Of a stretch of 37,073 nt of DNA, positions 32,693 through 37,073 are shown in pieces; position 1 is the stretch's first letter; each line of letters begins with the position of its first letter. A program made the translations under genes and the position numbers. Source of the DNA: Planctomycetaceae bacterium (lineage in GTDB: Bacteria; Planctomycetota; Planctomycetia; Pirellulales; Thermoguttaceae). The notes below the pieces were generated by a model. That model searched no databases. It was not told the DNA's origin and saw nothing but the letters and a program-made list of their open reading frames with translations. The DNA lies in contig JAAYAY010000130.1 of assembly GCA_012719125.1 (NCBI GenBank), positions 1 to 37,073 of the forward strand. The letters run 5' to 3'.

Positions 32693-34405
32693 TTACTCCA
32701 GTGTCTTCTCTGTGGATGACTGCATTGCCGAGTCTGAACCAGGATCGATGCTTGAACGGTCCGGGCGCCGGCAAATCGAGACGAGCGTCAGCACAACTCC
32801 CAGCAGGGCCAGCGCTCCACCCACCGTGCCGCACAAGATCCGGTCGCTCACCTGCGGATTCACCAGTCCGATGCACGCCAGGGCCACGCCCAGCCCCAAG
32901 GTGGCGACGCCCACAATGCCGAAGGGCGAGGGTGGGGCAGTCGTGGAAGTCGCCGGGGGAACGACCGGCCGCGAGAGACGATCGAAAAACGCCTCGACGA
33001 CTCGCCGCCGCGACGCGCTGGGCGGCGTTAACTCCGACACGATCACGTAGGCGAGAATGGACGTAAGAATCGAACCGGCCGCGTACCCCTGGTAAGGCAA
33101 GCCCGCACCCAACATCAATCCGGCTCCGACTCCCGTGCCGATCACAAGCGACGCCACCGCGCCCCATGCGGTACCCCGCCGGTAGATCAGGCCGCCCAGC
33201 AACGGAACCGCCATCGGGCCGCCGGTCACGCCGAACGTGGCGAGAACCGTGTCGAACAGTCCGTGCCGCTTGACCAGCACGAAGGCCAGGACGATGGGGA
33301 TGACGCCGACCAGGGCGGTGGCCGCCCGTGCCGCGTGCATCAACTCGCGTCGGCCTGCCCGTGGACGGATGAATCGTTGATAAACGTCGCGAGTGAGCAC
33401 GCTCCCCAGCACGTTGTACTCGGAATCCAGTGCCGACATGGTCGCCGCGAACATGGCGGCCAGGACCAGCCCCATCATCCCGGCGGGAAGGACTTCCCGT
33501 GCGATCGACACGAAGGCCTGGTCCGGATGCGCCAGGTCAGGCTGCATCGCGCGAGTGACCAGCGAAGGAAACATGAACAGCGGCATCGTGAAGATGTAGA
33601 GCGTACCCGCCAGAAGCCCGACACGGCGAGCCGAGCGTTCGTCCGGGACGCAGTAGAATCGCTGAATCAGCGACCAGTTCGAGTTGAACGCCACAATGAT
33701 GACCGCCAGGAACACCAGCCAGAAGCCGGGCTTCATGTGCTGGTTGAAGAGCTGTAAGTGCCCCTCCGGCAAGGCGGCGACCAGCGACGACCAACCGCCG
33801 ACCGCCTTGAGGCTCATGGGGACCAGCACGATCGTGGCCGCCAGCAGGATGATGAACTGGACCACGTCGGTAACCGTCACTGCCCAAAGCCCGCCCATGA
33901 GCGTGTAGCTGAGCGTAATGATTCCGCAGGCAAGGATGCTCGTGTTCAATGCCAGGCCGGTTGCCGTGTGCACGAAGAAGGCCAGGGCGAACACTCGGGC
34001 GCCGTTGTCGATCAGTTGCACCGGCATGCGAGCCCAAACGTAAAGCTGGCGAACGCCCTCGTGGTAGCGAGTTTCGAGAAACTCGACCGGCGAGATCAGG
34101 GCCGCCCGCCGCCAGTACCTGGCAAACACCAGCCCGGCGATGAAATACGCCGGCACGACGGCCCAAAGCATGGTGATCGCCGGCCAGCCCCATTCGTAGG
34201 TCCGCCCGGCGTAGGCCACAAAGAGATAGGTGCTGAAGCCGGACATGTAGAAACTGATCCCCGCCACCCACCAGGGAATCTGGTTCTGGCCGGCATAGTA
34301 AGTGCGGATGTCGTCGATGAAACGGAGAAAATAGACCCCGATCGCCACCATCAGCAGCATGTAGACGCCGATCATCCAGTAGTCGGCCGTGGCAATACCG
34401 GGCAT
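32693..34405 (-). CDS. Sodium:solute symporter (SSS family)
   Basis: A 570-residue inner-membrane transporter with about 13-14 helices. It shows the SSS core motifs: DDIRTYYAGQNQIPWWVAGI (helix 1-2, residues 31-50), SGFSTYLFVAYAGRTYEWG, SPVEFLETRYHEGVRQLY and GLVLAAMFAATMSALDSEYN with the sodium-site Ala/Ser/Ser-like stretch. It imports a sugar, sugar acid or similar solute with Na+. The C-terminal ~100 residues are an extra hydrophobic pair after a Pro/Thr linker. Upstream by 200 bases is the XylR-type regulator and downstream by 5 bases the propeller gene, all on the minus strand, which points to a sugar-induced uptake operon. Confidence 0.93.
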   Translation of the reverse strand: MPGIATADYWMIGVYMLLMVAIGVYFLRFIDDIRTYYAGQNQIPWWVAGISFYMSGFSTYLFVAYAGRTYEWGWPAITMLWAVVPAYFIAGLVFARYWRRAALISPVEFLETRYHEGVRQLYVWARMPVQLIDNGARVFALAFFVHTATGLALNTSILACGIITLSYTLMGGLWAVTVTDVVQFIILLAATIVLVPMSLKAVGGWSSLVAALPEGHLQLFNQHMKPGFWLVFLAVIIVAFNSNWSLIQRFYCVPDERSARRVGLLAGTLYIFTMPLFMFPSLVTRAMQPDLAHPDQAFVSIAREVLPAGMMGLVLAAMFAATMSALDSEYNVLGSVLTRDVYQRFIRPRAGRRELMHAARAATALVGVIPIVLAFVLVKRHGLFDTVLATFGVTGGPMAVPLLGGLIYRRGTAWGAVASLVIGTGVGAGLMLGAGLPYQGYAAGSILTSILAYVIVSELTPPSASRRRVVEAFFDRLSRPVVPPATSTTAPPSPFGIVGVATLGLGVALACIGLVNPQVSDRILCGTVGGALALLGVVLTLVSICRRPDRSSIDPGSDSAMQSSTEKTLE

Positions 34406-34564
34406 AGGGAACTCATAGGTAGAAGCGTGCGCTCAGGACCTTGCACCGACGGCCCGTCGGGTCGCGAGGCCTTTCCGCTCCTATCGTAAGAGAGTCCTCC
34501 CTTCGTGCAAGGGCCACTTCGCGAAGAAGAACGGCCGTTTTGCGAAGGGCAAGCGGCGATCCTC

Positions 34565-34577
34565 GGGGACTGTCCCC
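34565..34577 (-). terminator. Small GC hairpin behind the regulator gene, possible terminator
   Basis: GGGGA CTG TCCCC lies 28 bases beyond the regulator stop on the minus strand. The stem is only 5 bp and no T run follows, so a terminator call is weak. Confidence 0.25.
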
Positions 34578-34605
34578 TTCTCCTCCCGTGTCGCCGTATG
34601 CTTTT

Positions 34606-35787
34606 TCAATCGCCGCCGCGATCCGAACCGACGTGCCGCCGCCGGTACTCTGCCGGCGTCATGCCCGCCAGGCGACGAAACACCAGGCGGAAGCGACGCG
34701 GTTCCGTGAAACCGCAGGCCGCCGAGATCTCCTTGAGCGACCGCCGCTGGTTGCTGAGCAAAAGGTCCTTGGCGCGTTCGACCCGGGCGCGGCAGATGAA
34801 TTCGTGTGGGGTCACCCCCAAGCACTCCCGAAAGCGATGCTCCAGCCACCGCCGTGAAGTGGGCACCAGCGGCAGCAGCCGCTCCATCCCGAACGCTTCA
34901 CCAATGTGCTGGCGGATGTATTCGACCACTTTCGCCACGTGGGGATCGTCCACCGCCACAACGTCCGTGGAACGCCGCTTGATCACGCAACGGGGCGGAA
35001 GCAGGATCTCGGACTCGTCGGGTTTCTGCCCGCTCATGAGCCGATCGAGCAGGGTCGCCGCCTCGAACCCGATGCGATACCCGTTGCGATCGATACTGCT
35101 GAGCGGGACGGGGCAGAACTCGCAAACGACTTCGTGATTGTCGACGCCGATGACCGCCACGTCGTCGGGCACCCGCAGTCCCAACACGCCGCATGCCTCC
35201 ACGACCATCGCGGCCCGTGCGTCATACGTGGCCATCACGCCAACCGGCGGCGCAAGCGTCTTCAACCACCGCAAGAGAGGCTGCTGCCAATGATGCCAAC
35301 GACGAGTCGAACCGAGCGCAGTTGTGGTTTCAAGAACTGAGCATTCGGCGTCCGCCTCCTGGAGCCGCCGCTGAAAACCTCGGCGCCGCTGTTGGGCGAA
35401 CCAACCGTCGGGCGGTCCGTAGTAGCCGAATCGCCGGAAACCGCACGCCAGCAGATGTTCGGCCGCCATCCGCCCCACACCTTCGTGGTCGACCATCACC
35501 CGCGGCACACTCGACCGGCGCAGCCGGCCCGACAGGTTCACGACCGGGATGCCGAGCGACTGCGCCGCCCGCGATTCGGCCGGCGTCTCGACCATCGCAA
35601 TCACACCGTCTCCGGGCCAGCCGCGAATGTCGCTCACCGACATCCGGTACGTATCCGGGTTCGGGCTGAGAACCCAATCGCCCCGCCCCCGCGCGTAGTC
35701 GGTGATTCCCCGCAGAACCTGAACCAGGTGCGGCGGGGCCAGCGGAAATGCCAGGGCAACCTGTCGGGTCTTGCGCGACAAGGACAA
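34606..35787 (-). CDS. XylR-type regulator: LacI-like sensor plus AraC DNA-binding domain
   Basis: A 393-residue transcription regulator. Residues 1-275 are a periplasmic-binding-like sugar sensor: VALAFPLAPPHLVQVLRGI, GVIAMVETP, IPVVNLSGRL, VMVDHEGVGRMAAEHLLACG, FGYYG and VAVIGVDNHEVVCEF, the LacI/GalR core without its usual N-terminal helix-turn-helix. The C-terminal ~100 residues are an AraC double helix-turn-helix: MERLLPLVPTSRRWLEHRF, LGVTPHEFICRARVERAKDL, and SLKEISAACGFTEPRRFRL. This is the domain order of E. coli XylR. It should activate the symporter gene 200 bases downstream when a pentose or similar sugar binds. The start is a TTG (AAGGAGAG upstream); a second TTG two codons on is possible. 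Confidence 0.92.
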   Translation of the reverse strand: MSLSRKTRQVALAFPLAPPHLVQVLRGITDYARGRGDWVLSPNPDTYRMSVSDIRGWPGDGVIAMVETPAESRAAQSLGIPVVNLSGRLRRSSVPRVMVDHEGVGRMAAEHLLACGFRRFGYYGPPDGWFAQQRRRGFQRRLQEADAECSVLETTTALGSTRRWHHWQQPLLRWLKTLAPPVGVMATYDARAAMVVEACGVLGLRVPDDVAVIGVDNHEVVCEFCPVPLSSIDRNGYRIGFEAATLLDRLMSGQKPDESEILLPPRCVIKRRSTDVVAVDDPHVAKVVEYIRQHIGEAFGMERLLPLVPTSRRWLEHRFRECLGVTPHEFICRARVERAKDLLLSNQRRSLKEISAACGFTEPRRFRLVFRRLAGMTPAEYRRRHVGSDRGGD

Positions 35788-35847
35788 TTCTCTCCTTCAG
35801 CGGAGCCACCGCGGGTTTGCCTCAGCGGCATCGGCCTTGCCGCCGGA

Positions 35848-37073
35848 CTATTCTTTTTGCAGCAGCACGCCTTGGTGTCCACAGGGGACGATGATCTTGC
35901 CCTTGTAGAAGACGGCGAGGTCCGGATTGCCCGAAACCTTCCAGTGCTTGATGAACTTGGGCTTCTCCGGATTCTTGAAGTCCCACAGACCAATTTGGCG
36001 GTTTATGCGGCTGGTGAGGACGACCAGGCCCTCTTCAGACGCGCGCGGGATGCCGCTGATCGAGTGGCCGGGGAACTTCTTCGTCGTCCACTGCGAACCG
36101 TCCGCCGGATCGCACTGGCCCGGATCGAGGAAGAGATATTCCAGGCCTTTTGTCGCCAGCGCCTTGTTCTCCGAGAACCGGCAGATGCCGTTCGAGAGGG
36201 AAATGCGGTTCGTGACGGTGGAATGCACCGTCGGCTTCCCGTCGAGGTCGATCCAACGGACGCACGAATTGGCCGCGTTGAACGCGAGCCAACGTCCGCC
36301 GCCCACGGGCGCGTCCATGAGGTACTTGTCCCAGCCGGGACAGCCGCCCACCCTTACGAGCGGTCTTTCCGCGTTCAGGTCCTTGTCGTCGAAGACCGAC
36401 ACGCCGTCGCGGCGCGTGGAGAGCGCGACGAATCCGGGACGCGGCTTCCACACGCAGAGCGCCGGATCCCGCTTGTCGTCCAGCCACTTCCGCCGCGCGA
36501 CTTCGCGGAAGGAAGCCGCGCCGTCCATTTCGTAGACGGCCCAGCCCTCAAGTCCTTCCGCCGTGTAGAGGCGGTTGCCCTCCACCTGCACGTCGAAGAC
36601 GGTCGGATGCCCGGCGAGTTCGCCGATCTTGTCGAAGCCGCCCTCGGGCCTGATCTTCAGCACGTCGAGGCCCGCGTCGCCGCACGCGGCGTAGACGACG
36701 GCACTCTCGCGGGTTCCGGCCTCCGTGCCGCAGCGCAGCGCCACCGCGCGGGCCTGGCCCGGTTTCGCGGGCTTCCACACGTAGAACTCGTTCTCGTCCG
36801 TGGGATACGGCTCGCGGAAGTCGGCGTTCTTCGGCGGTTCGCCCTGCCGGAACGTCTCCTTCGCCGCCCCCTTCGCGGGGATCGCCTGGACGCCGCAGCC
36901 CAGACCCGCCACGTACACGCAGCCGTCGCCCACGGCGATCGAGCCGATGCAGCAGCTCGGCCATTCGGGATGGTCCGCCACGGGGAATGTCCAGCGGTCG
37001 AGCATCTTCGGCTTCGCCGGATCGGAACAGTCCACCGCGAAGATGCCGTTGTGCGTCTGGGCGGCGAAGACGA
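35848..37073 (-). CDS. LVIVD-repeat (propeller-like) protein, N-terminus outside window
   Basis: The frame is open through the right edge of the window, so the gene is partial; about 408 codons are visible. Repeats of the type HNGIFAVDCSDPAKPKMLDR and LWDFKNPEKPKFIKHWK are LVIVD repeats (PF08309), found on extracellular propeller proteins of unknown role. Other blades read VYVAGLGCGVQAI, RLYTAEGLEGWAVYEM and GFVALSTRRDGVSVFDDKD. Codon use differs from its neighbours, with many GCG and CGC codons, which suggests a different origin. It lies 60 bases upstream of the XylR-type regulator on the same strand. A GTG at 37035 inside the frame should not be taken as the start, because the repeat continues upstream. 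Confidence 0.8.
   Translation of the reverse strand, partial: VFAAQTHNGIFAVDCSDPAKPKMLDRWTFPVADHPEWPSCCIGSIAVGDGCVYVAGLGCGVQAIPAKGAAKETFRQGEPPKNADFREPYPTDENEFYVWKPAKPGQARAVALRCGTEAGTRESAVVYAACGDAGLDVLKIRPEGGFDKIGELAGHPTVFDVQVEGNRLYTAEGLEGWAVYEMDGAASFREVARRKWLDDKRDPALCVWKPRPGFVALSTRRDGVSVFDDKDLNAERPLVRVGGCPGWDKYLMDAPVGGGRWLAFNAANSCVRWIDLDGKPTVHSTVTNRISLSNGICRFSENKALATKGLEYLFLDPGQCDPADGSQWTTKKFPGHSISGIPRASEEGLVVLTSRINRQIGLWDFKNPEKPKFIKHWKVSGNPDLAVFYKGKIIVPCGHQGVLLQKE

Overview
The window looks like a chromosomal segment of a planctomycete (Planctomycetota, Pirellulales-like), with GC content that reads by eye as roughly 60-65 %. The assignment rests on gene content: a DUF1559 protein, an SHD1-PQQ beta-propeller fusion, exported FAD-dependent oxidoreductases with carbohydrate-binding-like tails, a type I sulfatase, ThuA, Gfo/Idh/MocA and sugar-isomerase genes, a XylR-type regulator, and small hypothetical membrane proteins. 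All functions are read from motifs in the translated sequence; no database search was possible.

Layout. 1-3.4 kb: the 3' end of an unidentified gene, a Gfo/Idh/MocA oxidoreductase, a two-helix membrane protein and a WcaJ-like sugar transferase. 4.1-6.9 kb: a large exported FAD oxidoreductase, flanked by two long non-coding gaps that carry palindromes. 7.85 kb: a solitary groES. 8.2-11.3 kb: a three-gene minus-strand module (ABC ATPase, FtsX-like permease, DUF3299-like protein). Its permease carries a 94-residue segment with 21 histidines in the extracytoplasmic domain. This resembles, in gene order, the Zur-regulated PA4063-PA4066 / zrg zinc-uptake clusters of proteobacteria, and it is the best candidate here for an undescribed variant system.

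11.6-21.3 kb: a D-psicose/tagatose 3-epimerase-like isomerase with an AcpH-like gene upstream, an SHD1-PQQ protein, a GlcG/HbpS-like protein, a cupin, a DUF1559 protein, a large secreted beta-helix protein, an AT-richer orphan gene and an exported flavodoxin. 21.3-26.3 kb: trpC and purH (3 bases apart), an orphan AbrB-type protein and a second exported FAD oxidoreductase with a golvesin-like C-terminal domain. 26.8-31.4 kb: a secreted Gly/Arg-rich protein, a sulfatase convergent with it and divergent from an APC permease, and a ThuA protein. 31.6-37.1 kb: a minus-strand run of LVIVD-repeat protein (cut by the window edge), XylR-type regulator, sodium:solute symporter and beta-propeller protein, probably a sugar-responsive uptake locus.

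The overall theme is uptake and oxidation or isomerisation of environmental carbohydrates, mixed with housekeeping genes (groES, purH, trpC). Nearly every long intergenic gap holds a palindrome of a different sequence family, and five genes have sigma70-like promoters with exactly 17-base spacers. I see no tRNA, rRNA, CRISPR array, transposase or phage gene.
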